A stretch of 64,000 bases of DNA, taken from assembly GCF_947500265.1 (NCBI RefSeq), contig NZ_CANMRN010000011.1, positions 26,670 through 90,669 of the forward strand. Direction: 5' to 3'. This DNA is from an uncultured Psychrobacter sp. GTDB lineage: Bacteria; Pseudomonadota; Gammaproteobacteria; Pseudomonadales; Moraxellaceae. The notes beneath the pieces are model-generated. The model saw only the letters and a list, made by a program, of their open reading frames with translations. It did not search any database and was not told the DNA's origin. A program made the position numbers and the translations under genes. Numbering within the stretch: position 1 is the stretch's first letter; each line of letters opens with the position of its first letter. Positions 36,723 through 45,962 of this stretch are shown here, one piece after another.

Positions 36723-37967
36723 TTACGCTTCAGGAGAGTCAGGTGCTTTTGCAAAATAACCTTTTGGTAAAATACTTTTGACCACTTTTTGAACAGGACT
36801 TGGTAACTGCTCAATAGCAGCAGCATCTACGCCTATGTCTTCTAAATGCGGCTGCACATGCGCATTGAATAAAGCTTCGCCTTCATATTGCGCAATTAAT
36901 TTGAGACATTTAGCATGCATGACATGTATAACGAGCCAAGCGTTTTTGAAAGCTGGATTGGTGGTTTGCTTATGATAATAACGATAGTAGATTTGCTGAA
37001 TAATGCCTGAGAGGCGGAACAATCCGAACACTTCATAAAAGGTCCAATTATCTATCTCTAAACCTGACTGTTTTAGATAATATTCGACCACTTCATCACG
37101 CGTCATCATGCCTTCTAAATGTGTTGGCTGACGACGGAACTGCTGCATGATGATATTGTCATCTTCTTCAATCCAGTAAGCCAACGCACTACCTAAGTCC
37201 ATCAGTGGATCGCCAAGGGTTGCCATCTCCCAGTCGAGCACGCCAATCACTTTGGTCGACTCATCCGCATCAAGTATGACATTGTCAAAGCGCCAATCAT
37301 TATGAATGATACAAGTTTTGCTATCAGCTGGTGTGTGCTTAGCAAGCCATTGTCTGACCAGCGCAAAGCTCGGTACATTAGGTGTCTTTGCTTTGACATA
37401 ACGTTTATCCCAACCACTGATCTGGCGTTCACAGTAACCTTCACCGCGGCCCAAATTGACCAAATCAGGATGCTCGGTATAGTCTATCTGATGTAGCTCT
37501 ACCAAAGCGTCTAATACATTGGTACAAAGCAGACGCGTTTGCTCAGGATTTAGATCGATACCTTCTGGCAATTCTGCGCGAGGAATAATACCCTCCATCC
37601 GCTCCATCACATAAAAATCAGCGCCGATAACATCTTCATCCGTACATAGCGCAATCATCTCAGGTACATAAGGATAAGCATCTTTTAACGCTTTTTGAAC
37701 GGTGTACTCACGCACCATGTCATGGGCAGATTTTGCTTTGGTACCTTTTGGTGGACGACGTAATATGAGATCTTGGTTTTTATCTTCACCTTCATATTGT
37801 AGTCGATACGTCCAGTTTGATGCGCCGCCTGAGAACTGAGTGACCGTAGGCTCGCCTACCACGTCGACACCTTGATCGCGAAGCCATTCACTGACTGCTT
37901 TGGCATCAAGCTCTTCACCTTCGCGTACGGCACCGCCTTTGTCTAGTACTTTATTATCAGTTGCCAT
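36723..37967 (-). CDS. APH-family kinase, ACAD10/11-like phosphotransferase
   Basis: A 414-residue aminoglycoside-phosphotransferase-fold kinase. The N-lobe has TQFSGGASNWTYRLQ, and LILRRPP carries the probable ATP-binding Arg/Lys. The catalytic loop is HNDWRFDN at residues 222-229 and the metal segment is LDWEMATLGDP near 244-254. This is the variant seen as the kinase part of ACAD10/ACAD11 and in LvaA, which phosphorylates a 4-hydroxyacyl-CoA. A separate acyl-CoA dehydrogenase gene lies 241 bases upstream. The lipid-metabolism role is an inference from this pairing; antibiotic resistance is unlikely. AAGGA lies before the ATG. Confidence 0.85.
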   Translation of the reverse strand: MATDNKVLDKGGAVREGEELDAKAVSEWLRDQGVDVVGEPTVTQFSGGASNWTYRLQYEGEDKNQDLILRRPPKGTKAKSAHDMVREYTVQKALKDAYPYVPEMIALCTDEDVIGADFYVMERMEGIIPRAELPEGIDLNPEQTRLLCTNVLDALVELHQIDYTEHPDLVNLGRGEGYCERQISGWDKRYVKAKTPNVPSFALVRQWLAKHTPADSKTCIIHNDWRFDNVILDADESTKVIGVLDWEMATLGDPLMDLGSALAYWIEEDDNIIMQQFRRQPTHLEGMMTRDEVVEYYLKQSGLEIDNWTFYEVFGLFRLSGIIQQIYYRYYHKQTTNPAFKNAWLVIHVMHAKCLKLIAQYEGEALFNAHVQPHLEDIGVDAAAIEQLPSPVQKVVKSILPKGYFAKAPDSPEA

Positions 37968-38011
37968 GAGACATTCCTTATCATGTGGTCATTTATTTTT
38001 ATAACAGATAT

Positions 38012-38079
38012 GCGAGCTAGTTCTCAATTCAGTTTATCTCATTCTTCTCACTATTTTTGAAATGAGGACTCGCTTTAGT
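38012..38079. mobile_element. MITE-like element, internally deleted copy
   Basis: The right half, TTTATCTCATTCTTCTCAC onward to GAGGACTCGC, matches the right end of the 18535-18698 element (TTTATCTCATTTTTATCAC to GAGGACACGC). TTCTCAATTCA on the left matches its left end. About 95 internal bases are missing and the ends have diverged, so this is an old remnant. It lies in the gap between the acyl-CoA dehydrogenase and kinase genes. Confidence 0.65.
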
Positions 38080-38084
38080 GATGA

Positions 38085-38118
38085 AAAATTCACTACTAAG
38101 TCGTTAATAGTGAATTTT
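38085..38118 (-). terminator. terminator after the acyl-CoA dehydrogenase
   Basis: AAAATTCACTA pairs with TAGTGAATTTT around a 12-base loop. On the minus strand a T run follows. It suggests that the dehydrogenase is not transcribed with the kinase gene downstream. Confidence 0.7.
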
Positions 38119-38208
38119 CAATTAGCATTTTGATTGGCTTATTCTTGATAGTTGCGTGAGCAAATCAAAACTAACTCACACAACCGTTTGTTAAGAGCAA
38201 ACTTAAGG

Positions 38209-39477
38209 CTAAGCTTTGTCAGATTTAGCAGAACGACTAAAGCCTTGACGTTTCAGTTCTAGCTTAGCAATCATAGTTTTATGTACTTCATCTGGACCAT
38301 CTGCTAAACGTAGTACACGTGCTTGCGCATAAAAGTTTGGTAACAAGGTATCTTGACATACGCCCATACCACCATGAATCTGAATCGCCATATCGACGAC
38401 TTCTTGTAGCACAGTTGGCGCCACTACTTTAATAGCAGAGATTTCAGTCAATGCGGCTTTGGTGCCTTGAGCATCCATTTTTTGGGCGGCGTACAATGTG
38501 AGCAAGCGTGCTTGGTCGATTTTGATACGAGCCTCGCTGATACGCTCAAAGTTACCACCCAATTGTAGTAATGGCTTACCAAAGGCAGTACGTGACATGC
38601 CGCGCTTGACCGCTAACTCAAGAGATTTTTCGGCAGCACCGATACAGCGCATGCAATGATGAATACGACCTGGCCCTAGACGACCCTGCGCAATCTCAAA
38701 TCCCTTACCAGGTCCACCAATAAAGTGGCTGACAGGCACACGTACATTTTCAAAGCTAATCTCACCGTGTCCGTGCGGTGCATCATAGTCACCAAACACT
38801 TTAAGCATACGTTTAATGTTCACACCTGGTGTGTTGACTGGCACAAGCACCATCGAATGCTGATGATGACGGTCTGCACTGTCATCCGCGGTATATGCCA
38901 TCACAATCAAGACATCAACTGCTGGATCGCCAAGACCAGATGACCACCACTTGCTACCATTGATGACAATCTCATCACCATCTACTACCGCTGTTGCTTG
39001 CATATTGGTTGCATCACTTGACGCCACATCAGGTTCAGTCATACAGAATACAGAGCGTGTCTTACCTTCTAGAATTGGGGTAAGCCACTTGTCTTGCTGC
39101 TCTTGAGTACCGTAGCGCCATAACAGCTCCATGTTACCGCTATCAGGGGCATTACAGTTGAATACATGAGGTGCTAGCAAACTGCGGCCAGTCAATTCTG
39201 CGATAGGTGCATAATCAGTTACCGAAAGCCCTGCACCTAGTGTGTCATCTGGCAGGAATAAATTCCACAAGCCTTCTTCACGTGCTTGTTTGCGCAGGTT
39301 TTCGTAGGCTTCTGGCCACTCCCAGTTTTCCCAATTACCATCAGGGTTTTTCTTATGACAATCTTCCCAGAATTGGGCTTCGATAGGCTCAATATTCGTT
39401 TCGATGAACGCTTTGACTTTGGCATGCATGGCTTGACCATGTTCTGTTGCGGTAAACATTAAATTGTCGTTAGACAT
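38209..39477 (-). CDS. acyl-CoA dehydrogenase, ACAD10/11-like
   Basis: A 422-residue flavin enzyme of the acyl-CoA dehydrogenase superfamily. FCMTEPDVASSDATN and NGSKWWSSGLGDP (FAD and substrate loops), FGDYDAPHGHGEISFENVRVP and QIHGGMGV are present. Where the medium-chain enzymes have the catalytic base as Y-E-G-T, this protein reads LADGPDEVH, which I also recall from ACAD11. It may therefore do elimination on a phosphorylated intermediate rather than simple dehydrogenation. AAGGA precedes the ATG. The kinase gene downstream fits this idea. Confidence 0.9.
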   Translation of the reverse strand: MSNDNLMFTATEHGQAMHAKVKAFIETNIEPIEAQFWEDCHKKNPDGNWENWEWPEAYENLRKQAREEGLWNLFLPDDTLGAGLSVTDYAPIAELTGRSLLAPHVFNCNAPDSGNMELLWRYGTQEQQDKWLTPILEGKTRSVFCMTEPDVASSDATNMQATAVVDGDEIVINGSKWWSSGLGDPAVDVLIVMAYTADDSADRHHQHSMVLVPVNTPGVNIKRMLKVFGDYDAPHGHGEISFENVRVPVSHFIGGPGKGFEIAQGRLGPGRIHHCMRCIGAAEKSLELAVKRGMSRTAFGKPLLQLGGNFERISEARIKIDQARLLTLYAAQKMDAQGTKAALTEISAIKVVAPTVLQEVVDMAIQIHGGMGVCQDTLLPNFYAQARVLRLADGPDEVHKTMIAKLELKRQGFSRSAKSDKA

Positions 39478-39607
39478 AAATGACTTCCTTTTCTTTATTG
39501 ATTGTCTAAATCAAATGTTGATAAAAAGCTCTACTAGAGCTTTAGTGCACGTACGTATACTGTTTTCCGTGTGCTACATTTATAACACAGCAATTGTCAA
39601 TAAACAG

Positions 39608-39641
39608 CAAAAAGGCGCGACCAGCTAGGCCACGCCTTTTA
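39608..39641 (-). terminator. terminator after sohB
   Basis: AAAAGGCG and CGCCTTTT, with partially complementary inner bases, form a hairpin 77 bases beyond the sohB stop and upstream of the acyl-CoA dehydrogenase. A/T runs flank it. Confidence 0.65.
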
Positions 39642-39717
39642 CAAAATATAAACAATGTATCTAAAAACTTCTGAGCACTAAAATACCATTATTTAACTAT
39701 CGTAATGATAACTAACA

Positions 39718-40698
39718 TTATTTTAGAATATTTAGGCGACTATTCAAATCAAAACGTGCAAGTGCATCAGGTAATTTATCTACAGCCATACTCAGTGTCG
39801 CTTCTGCTGCCTGAGCCAATCCTAACTTTTCTGCTAACGTCGGCTTCTGACGTGAATATAGTGCGTACACTTCGTTGTCTTCCATACGTTCCAAAATATA
39901 GCTGTCTGAAGTTTGTAGACTATCAATTAAGTTAAGCTTTAACGCATCTTCGCCATACCAATGCTCACCCGTAGCTACTTTTGTCACATCAAGTGCTGGA
40001 CGATACGTGTTAACAAAATGCTTGAATAGCTCATGCGTCTGCTCTAGCTCTTCTTGGTACTTGGCACGGTCTTCAGCATCATTTTCACCAAATACAGTCA
40101 CCGTACGCTTATAGTCACCAGCGGTAAACATCTCATAATCGACGTCATGGTTTTTTAGCCATTTATGAAAGTTTGGCAATTGTGACACCACACCGATTGA
40201 ACCAATGATAGCGAATGGTGCTGCTATTACCTTGTCTGCAACGCAGGCCATCATATAGCCGCCGCTCGCCGCCACTTTATCAACACAGACCGTCAATTTT
40301 AAGCCAGCATCCTTTAGGCGAACCAATTGCGCTGCGGCCAAACCATAACCATGTACCAGACCACCGCCTGATTCGAGACGGACGATAACTTCGTCACCTT
40401 TATTTGCGGTACTAATTAGAGTACTGATTTCTTCACGCAAATGTTTGACCGCAGTTGCTTTGATATCACCGTCAAAATCGAGCACAAAAACTTGTGCCTT
40501 ATCATCAGTATGTTTTTTCTTATTTTTAGTTTTTGCTTTTAATGCTTGCTTGGCTTTTTTGGCCATGACTTTTTTGAACTGTTTGAGGGCAGCTTTGCCT
40601 TGGGTGGCTTCCATCAAATCTTCACGGCGCTGCTTTTGAGCATCATTCAAGTGGCGTATTTTAAGCTCGACAGGGTTTTTAGGGGGATGAAATAGCAT
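39718..40698 (-). CDS. sohB: S49 family peptidase, SohB-like
   Basis: Serine protease of the SppA/SohB family, 326 residues. RLESGGGLVHGYGLAAAQL, the nucleophile block VAASGGYMMACVADKVIAAP (Ser), and the lysine block FTAGDYKRTVT match E. coli SohB closely. The usual N-terminal membrane anchor is absent: the first 65 residues are basic and Lys/Ala-rich (VMAKKAKQALKAKTKNKKK), with no hydrophobic span. A good ribosome site (GAGGA) lies upstream of this ATG, so the short form is likely real. It is divergent from aspS. Confidence 0.9.
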   Translation of the reverse strand: MLFHPPKNPVELKIRHLNDAQKQRREDLMEATQGKAALKQFKKVMAKKAKQALKAKTKNKKKHTDDKAQVFVLDFDGDIKATAVKHLREEISTLISTANKGDEVIVRLESGGGLVHGYGLAAAQLVRLKDAGLKLTVCVDKVAASGGYMMACVADKVIAAPFAIIGSIGVVSQLPNFHKWLKNHDVDYEMFTAGDYKRTVTVFGENDAEDRAKYQEELEQTHELFKHFVNTYRPALDVTKVATGEHWYGEDALKLNLIDSLQTSDSYILERMEDNEVYALYSRQKPTLAEKLGLAQAAEATLSMAVDKLPDALARFDLNSRLNILK

Positions 40699-41057
40699 GG
40701 TTACAAATCCTCAAGTCAGTAAATATATTGATATGGCTGTTTTTATTAGCGTGCGGTTGATATGTGCACACTAAGCGGTGTTTTCAAGCATGATGACAAT
40801 ATTTAACCCAATATAAATAACGCAGAATAAATACGTCAGATACTTGCAGACTCCCGTTCTTTGATTGAACTCAGCCGGTTGTATAACAAAGGCAGATTAG
40901 GCATAATATGCGTTTATATCAAATTTTCTGCAGCCAACGTGATGACCATATGTCTTAATCGCGTTGTTTGTGTGTTTTTTTTGCAAATAGCTTGAAACGC
41001 ACAACAATGGCTGCATTATTGTACTTCGAATTGGGCTGATAACTGGATAACCATATT
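40699..41057. other. 359-bp divergent intergenic region, sohB / aspS
   Basis: This AT-rich region must hold promoters for both genes. I saw no convincing promoter pair, RNA gene or repeat in it. Confidence 0.35.
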
Positions 41058-42899
41058 ATGACGCAAAGCACTATGACGCATAGCGAATACCGAGACGAGT
41101 ATTGCGGAGCCGTAACCGAGAGCTTGCTTGAGCAAACCATTAGTATCGTAGGCTGGGTACATCGTCGTCGCGATCACGGTGGCGTGATTTTCTTAGACAT
41201 GCGTGACCGCGCGGGTATCTTACAGGTCGTGGTCGACCCTGATACCCCAGAAGCTTTCGCAGCAGCTGATGCTGTACGTCCTGAATACGTGCTAAAGATA
41301 ACTGGCCGCGTACGTCGCCGTTATGAAGGTACTGAAAATAATAATATGACCAGTGGCCAAATTGAGCTATTGGGCAAAGAAATTGAAGTACTGGCTAAAT
41401 CTGAAACACCGCCATTCCCATTGAATGACGAAAAAACGACTGTATCTGAAGACCTGCGTCTAAAGTATCGTTATCTTGATATGCGTCGTCCGCAAATGCA
41501 AGAGCGTATGGTGTTCCGTGCCAAGGCGACTTCAGCGATTCGTCGTTATTTAGACGATCATGGTTTCTTGGATGTTGAGACACCTATCTTGACTCGTGCA
41601 ACACCTGAAGGTGCGCGTGATTACCTTGTACCATCACGTACTCGTCCAGGTAACTTCTTTGCCCTGCCGCAGTCACCACAGCTATTTAAGCAATTATTGA
41701 TGGTGTCAGGTTTTGACCGTTATTATCAAATTGCTAAATGCTTCCGTGATGAAGATTTACGTGCCGATCGTCAGCCTGAATTTACTCAGGTGGATATTGA
41801 GACTTCTTTCTTGAACGAAGAAGAAATCATGAACATCAACGAAGGCCTTATCAAGCATTTGTTTAAGACCATGATGGATGTTGAGTTTGAACAGTTCCCT
41901 CGCATGACTTACGCAGAAGCAATGCGTGACTATGCATCAGACAAGCCTGACTTACGTATTCCACTAAAACTGGTCGACGTTGCAGATTTGATGAAAGATG
42001 TCGATTTCAAAGTGTTCGCAGGTCCTGCTAACGATCCTAAAGGTCGTGTGGCTGCCCTACGTATCCCTGGCGGCGCTTCATTAAGCCGTAAGCAAATCGA
42101 TGCTTATACCAAGTTTGTTGGTATCTATGGCGCACGCGGTTTGGCTTACATCAAGGTCAATGACGCTAGCAGCATCAACAACGGTGTGGACAAAGAGTCT
42201 GGCCTACAGTCTCCAATCATCAAAAATATGACTGATGACGTGCTTGTGAGCTTGATCGAGCGTACTGCTGCAGAAGATGGCGACATTATCTTCTTTGGTG
42301 CGGATAAAGCAAGTGTCGTGAATGATGCAATTGGTGCATTACGCCAAAAAATCGGTCTCGATCTTGAAATGACGACTTGTGAATGGGCACCACTTTGGGT
42401 AACTGACTTCCCAATGTTTGAAGAAACTGACGATGGTCGTTGGACGTCAATGCATCATCCGTTCACTAAGCCTAAAGGCTCAGTTAAAGAACTGAAAAAC
42501 AACCCAGAGTCTGCCCTTTCTATCGCTTATGACATGGTGTTGAACGGTACTGAGATTGGTGGTGGTAGCTTACGTATCAACACTTATGATATGCAGCAAG
42601 CTGTACTTGAAGCTTTGGGTATTGGTGAGCAAGAAGCTGAAGATAAATTTGGTTTCTTACTTGATGCTCTAAAATTCGGTGCGCCACCGCATGGCGGACT
42701 AGCATTTGGTTTGGATCGTTTGATCATGTTGATGGTAGGTGCAAGCTCTATCCGTGACGTTATCGCTTTCCCAAAAACCAAAACGGCTGATTGCCCATTG
42801 ACCCAAGCACCTGCTGGCGTTGATAGCAAACAACTACGTGAGCTTGGTATCCGTGTGCGTGAAAAAGCACAGGCTGATACCAGCAAGCCTGCTGAATAA
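41058..42899 (+). CDS. aspS: aspartyl-tRNA synthetase
   Basis: Class IIb tRNA synthetase of 613 residues. The N-terminal OB fold opens [20 protein letters not shown]. Motif 2 is [20 protein letters not shown] near residue 220, and motif 3 is [13 protein letters not shown] near 550. The bacterial GAD insertion lies between about 290 and 430. Whether it charges only tRNA-Asp or also tRNA-Asn cannot be seen here; gatCAB was not in the window. An alternative ATG lies 15 bases inside. GGATAA precedes the chosen start. Confidence 0.96.
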   Translation: MTQSTMTHSEYRDEYCGAVTESLLEQTISIVGWVHRRRDHGGVIFLDMRDRAGILQVVVDPDTPEAFAAADAVRPEYVLKITGRVRRRYEGTENNNMTSGQIELLGKEIEVLAKSETPPFPLNDEKTTVSEDLRLKYRYLDMRRPQMQERMVFRAKATSAIRRYLDDHGFLDVETPILTRATPEGARDYLVPSRTRPGNFFALPQSPQLFKQLLMVSGFDRYYQIAKCFRDEDLRADRQPEFTQVDIETSFLNEEEIMNINEGLIKHLFKTMMDVEFEQFPRMTYAEAMRDYASDKPDLRIPLKLVDVADLMKDVDFKVFAGPANDPKGRVAALRIPGGASLSRKQIDAYTKFVGIYGARGLAYIKVNDASSINNGVDKESGLQSPIIKNMTDDVLVSLIERTAAEDGDIIFFGADKASVVNDAIGALRQKIGLDLEMTTCEWAPLWVTDFPMFEETDDGRWTSMHHPFTKPKGSVKELKNNPESALSIAYDMVLNGTEIGGGSLRINTYDMQQAVLEALGIGEQEAEDKFGFLLDALKFGAPPHGGLAFGLDRLIMLMVGASSIRDVIAFPKTKTADCPLTQAPAGVDSKQLRELGIRVREKAQADTSKPAE

Positions 42900-42966
42900 A
42901 TCGCTTAATGATGCGCGGTTGCTGTCTACAGTGCTTGTTACGTGATTCATTACCGTGTGAGTGGTC

Positions 42967-43998
42967 ATGAATCCGTATCATATTTTCAAAGTCGTGCCAT
43001 TGTCTGTACTGCAGATGCTGGCACGTTTTGTTGCGTGGGTTATTATTAAGATACCCAGTTTAAGTATCATGCGTACCATTCAGATCAATATGGCGCTGAT
43101 TACTCATACATTGTCTGAGCAGCAAAAACGGGCGCTGACCAAAGACATTATTTATCATCAATGTCTGACCAGTATTGAATCTATAAAAAGCTGGGCGATG
43201 CCTCCTGAATGGAGTATCGCTCAGATTCGTGATGTCCATAATAAAGACATTTTTTTAGAGGGTCTTGCCAATCCAAATGGCATGCTTGCTATCGTCCCGC
43301 ATCTCGGCACTTGGGAGATGATGAATGCTTGGCTCAACCAGTTTGGTGCGCCAACCATTATGTATAAGCCAGTTGACGGCAAATTCGCTAACGAGTTTAT
43401 CCTTCAGGGTCGAGCGCGACTTAATGCCACTTTAGTACCTACTGATGGTAGCGGCGTCAAAGCCGTGTTTAAAACGCTCAAGCAAGGTGGTTTTAGTATC
43501 GTACTGCCCGACCACGTTCCAGAGCCATCAGGCGGCGTTGTCGTTCCGTTCTTTGGTATCAAAACATTGACCAGTACACTTGCCTCAAAACTGGCCAGCA
43601 AAACCAAATGTGCGCTGGTTGGCTTATCTTGTATTCGCCGTACCGATGGACGCGGTTTTGATATTTACTGCTACAAACTCGATGATCCAGCCTTGTATGA
43701 CCGCAATGCTGAAGTGGCGACTCATGCTCTCAATCAGGCTATGGAGCGTATGATTACAGACAACTACAGTCATTATATGTGGGGCTATCGACGTTTTAAG
43801 CGTATACCAAACTTAGGCAACCCTTATAAAAAAGATAAAGAGACTTTAGCAGCCTTTATTCAATCTCACCATTCTAACGTTTCTAGTCGCTCTGATAGTA
43901 ATATCAACGATAGCGTTAAAAATGACAATGTTGAAAGCGACAATGTTAAAAACGATAGTACTGTTAAAAATGATAACACTAAGCTCGACAATCATTAG
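42967..43998 (+). CDS. lipid A late acyltransferase (LpxL/HtrB family)
   Basis: A 343-residue inner-membrane acyltransferase adding a secondary acyl chain to lipid A. The N-terminus has a hydrophobic anchor (LSVLQMLARFVAWVIIKI), and VPHLGTWEMMNAWL carries the H-x4-E acyltransfer motif near residue 109. VLPDHVPEPSGGVVVPFFG is the second conserved block. ATG 42967 is preferred to GTG at 42961. The last 45 residues are a repetitive Asn/Asp/Val/Lys tail (VKNDNVESDNVKNDSTVKND) not seen in the family. It opens the polysaccharide island and may modify the lipid A of the same lipooligosaccharide. Confidence 0.85.
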   Translation: MNPYHIFKVVPLSVLQMLARFVAWVIIKIPSLSIMRTIQINMALITHTLSEQQKRALTKDIIYHQCLTSIESIKSWAMPPEWSIAQIRDVHNKDIFLEGLANPNGMLAIVPHLGTWEMMNAWLNQFGAPTIMYKPVDGKFANEFILQGRARLNATLVPTDGSGVKAVFKTLKQGGFSIVLPDHVPEPSGGVVVPFFGIKTLTSTLASKLASKTKCALVGLSCIRRTDGRGFDIYCYKLDDPALYDRNAEVATHALNQAMERMITDNYSHYMWGYRRFKRIPNLGNPYKKDKETLAAFIQSHHSNVSSRSDSNINDSVKNDNVESDNVKNDSTVKNDNTKLDNH

Positions 43999-44148
43999 TC
44001 ATCACCAACCTAACGTTGCACTATTTAGACGTACTATCAGTTTAAACGTTCCATCAGTCACAGCTATGCTAATATTGGCTGAACTCTATATTCTTTTACT
44101 TTTATTAGTCCTTCATTTATCTGACTATTATCTCAATACGAGTGCATT

Positions 44149-44949
44149 ATGACATCTGACGTAACTAAGACCTCATCTACAGACCCTAAGCAAACCAGTA
44201 TAAATGCTCCTGAACAGCGTTATATCATCTGTATGAAATGGGGCGACAAATATGGTCCTGAATACGTCAATCGTCTCTACAACATGGTTAGTCGACATCT
44301 AACCTTAGATTTTCAGATGGTTTGCTTGACCGATGACAGCACAGGTATTGACTCTGCGATTGCCTGTTATCCGATACCCGATATGGATTTGCCAGCAGGT
44401 CCTGAACGTGGTTGGAAAAAACTGACTACCTTTAAACCTGAGCTGTATGATTTAAAAGGTGTGGCCCTATTTTTAGATATTGATATCGTCATTGTCGATA
44501 ATATCGATGCGTTTTTTACTTATCAAGCTGAGCATGAGGACAGCGTCGTCATCATCCGCGACTGGAAAAAACCTTGGCGCATGATTGGCAACAGCTCCGT
44601 CTACCGCTTTAATATTGGTATGAATACCTATCCTGATTTGCTGTCCAATTTTGAGCGGAACTTTGAAACCATTCGCACCCAAGTACGTCACGAGCAGGCT
44701 TACCTCTCTAACTATTTGCGTGAACATCATCACCTAGAGTATTGGGACAAAACATGGTGTGTTAGCTTTAAGTACCAATGTATTGCGTCACTTCCTTTTA
44801 ACTTTGTACGCACACCTACTCTGCCGGATGATGCAAAAATCGTTATCTTCCATGGTGAGATTAACCCGCCAGATGCAATTGCTGGTAGTGGCGGTAAATG
44901 GTATCGGCATGTGAAGCCAAGCCCATGGTTGAAAGACCATTGGCAATAA
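44149..44949 (+). CDS. GT-A family glycosyltransferase, first copy
   Basis: A 266-residue cytoplasmic glycosyltransferase with a nucleotide-sugar fold. The opening YIICMKWGDKYGPEYVNRLY and the DxD metal site FLDIDIVIVDNID near residue 110 show the fold, and SSVYRFNIGMNTYPDL and WVAHF-like segments (here WCVSFKYQC) follow. The C-terminal FHGEINPPDAI is typical. It is a paralogue of the gene at 53492 at the other end of the island. The sugar and acceptor are unknown. Confidence 0.8.
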   Translation: MTSDVTKTSSTDPKQTSINAPEQRYIICMKWGDKYGPEYVNRLYNMVSRHLTLDFQMVCLTDDSTGIDSAIACYPIPDMDLPAGPERGWKKLTTFKPELYDLKGVALFLDIDIVIVDNIDAFFTYQAEHEDSVVIIRDWKKPWRMIGNSSVYRFNIGMNTYPDLLSNFERNFETIRTQVRHEQAYLSNYLREHHHLEYWDKTWCVSFKYQCIASLPFNFVRTPTLPDDAKIVIFHGEINPPDAIAGSGGKWYRHVKPSPWLKDHWQ

Positions 44950-45045
44950 ATGCTTAGTAATTAACCATATGTAGGCAATTTATAATTAGCGTAAAGGCAG
45001 TGTATTAAGATATAAGATAGGTGAAATAAACGACTGGAAAATAGT

Positions 45046-45903
45046 ATGGCGCTATATTTGAGATTACCTGCTACCGCTGGGTTCAACATTGATAATGAGC
45101 TCATCATTATCAATGCTTTTAATGCCAATGAACCTGAACAAAGCCTGCATGGAAAAGACGTCAATATTATCGCCTCAGGACCATCTATACAGCAGCTGCC
45201 GTTAACAGAGCTACTAGATACGCCTACTATTTTTGTTAATGGCAGTATCAGCCTGGTTGGGCAGCATCAGTTTACCGATATTGCTGGTTACGTCATCAGT
45301 GATGCGCGCTTTATCAATCATCAGCCTGAGATTTTACGGCAGTACTATACAGGGCAACCTCTATATGCAACGTTAGCTGTCTTTGAAGCGATGGCCACCA
45401 CGCACCCTGATATTATGCGAACGTACCATCATGCCATGCGAGTGTTGTACCCAGTAGATAGGCCATGGGGAGTGAAGTCAAACAAGCTATCTTTTAATAA
45501 GCTGATCTTTAAGAAAAAATTACTCAATAAAAAAATGCCGCTATCGTACTTTATCAATAATCCAAACTTTATTATTGATAGTAATCATAAAGCGGCTGAC
45601 ATCGGCGTCTCTCTTAACATTACTCATGGATTTGTGGAAGCAGGAACCGTTGCTTATGTCGCAGCGCAATTGGCGTTTTCGCGTCAAGCAGCGTGTATTC
45701 ATCTATATGGTATTGACCTGCTTAACAGTAAGCAACCACGGTTTTATGAAAATAAAAACAATAGTGCACCAAGTATGCTCAGCAAAGTCATGAACGAGCG
45801 CATTGTGCCTTCGTTTAACTTGCTCGGCAGAATCTATCAATCGCATGGTGTTCCTGTCATCAATCACTCTCCTATCTCTAAATCGCTATTCGACACTTTC
45901 TAG
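45046..45903 (+). CDS. lipooligosaccharide transferase-like protein, first copy
   Basis: A 285-residue protein that opens with a short strand, then VNIIASGPSIQQL, the G-x-G-P-S nucleotide-binding type motif of the GT42 / WaaZ / DUF115 group. YVISDARFI and GTVAYVAAQLAFSRQAACIHLYGIDLL follow, the latter like the I/LYGID block of that group. This suggests a sialyltransferase-like fold transferring a Kdo- or sialic-acid-type sugar to the lipooligosaccharide core. The assignment is by motif only. It has a paralogue at 48700. Confidence 0.65.
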   Translation: MALYLRLPATAGFNIDNELIIINAFNANEPEQSLHGKDVNIIASGPSIQQLPLTELLDTPTIFVNGSISLVGQHQFTDIAGYVISDARFINHQPEILRQYYTGQPLYATLAVFEAMATTHPDIMRTYHHAMRVLYPVDRPWGVKSNKLSFNKLIFKKKLLNKKMPLSYFINNPNFIIDSNHKAADIGVSLNITHGFVEAGTVAYVAAQLAFSRQAACIHLYGIDLLNSKQPRFYENKNNSAPSMLSKVMNERIVPSFNLLGRIYQSHGVPVINHSPISKSLFDTF

Positions 45904-45962
45904 TTAATGACTCGCAGTTAATAACCTTTACTTAATTGCGTTTAATTAAGAACCACTACAAG

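Noticed and set aside
36723..37967. Aminoglycoside resistance gene
   Set aside because: The fold is the same, but the motifs and the lipid-metabolism context fit the ACAD10/11 kinase group.
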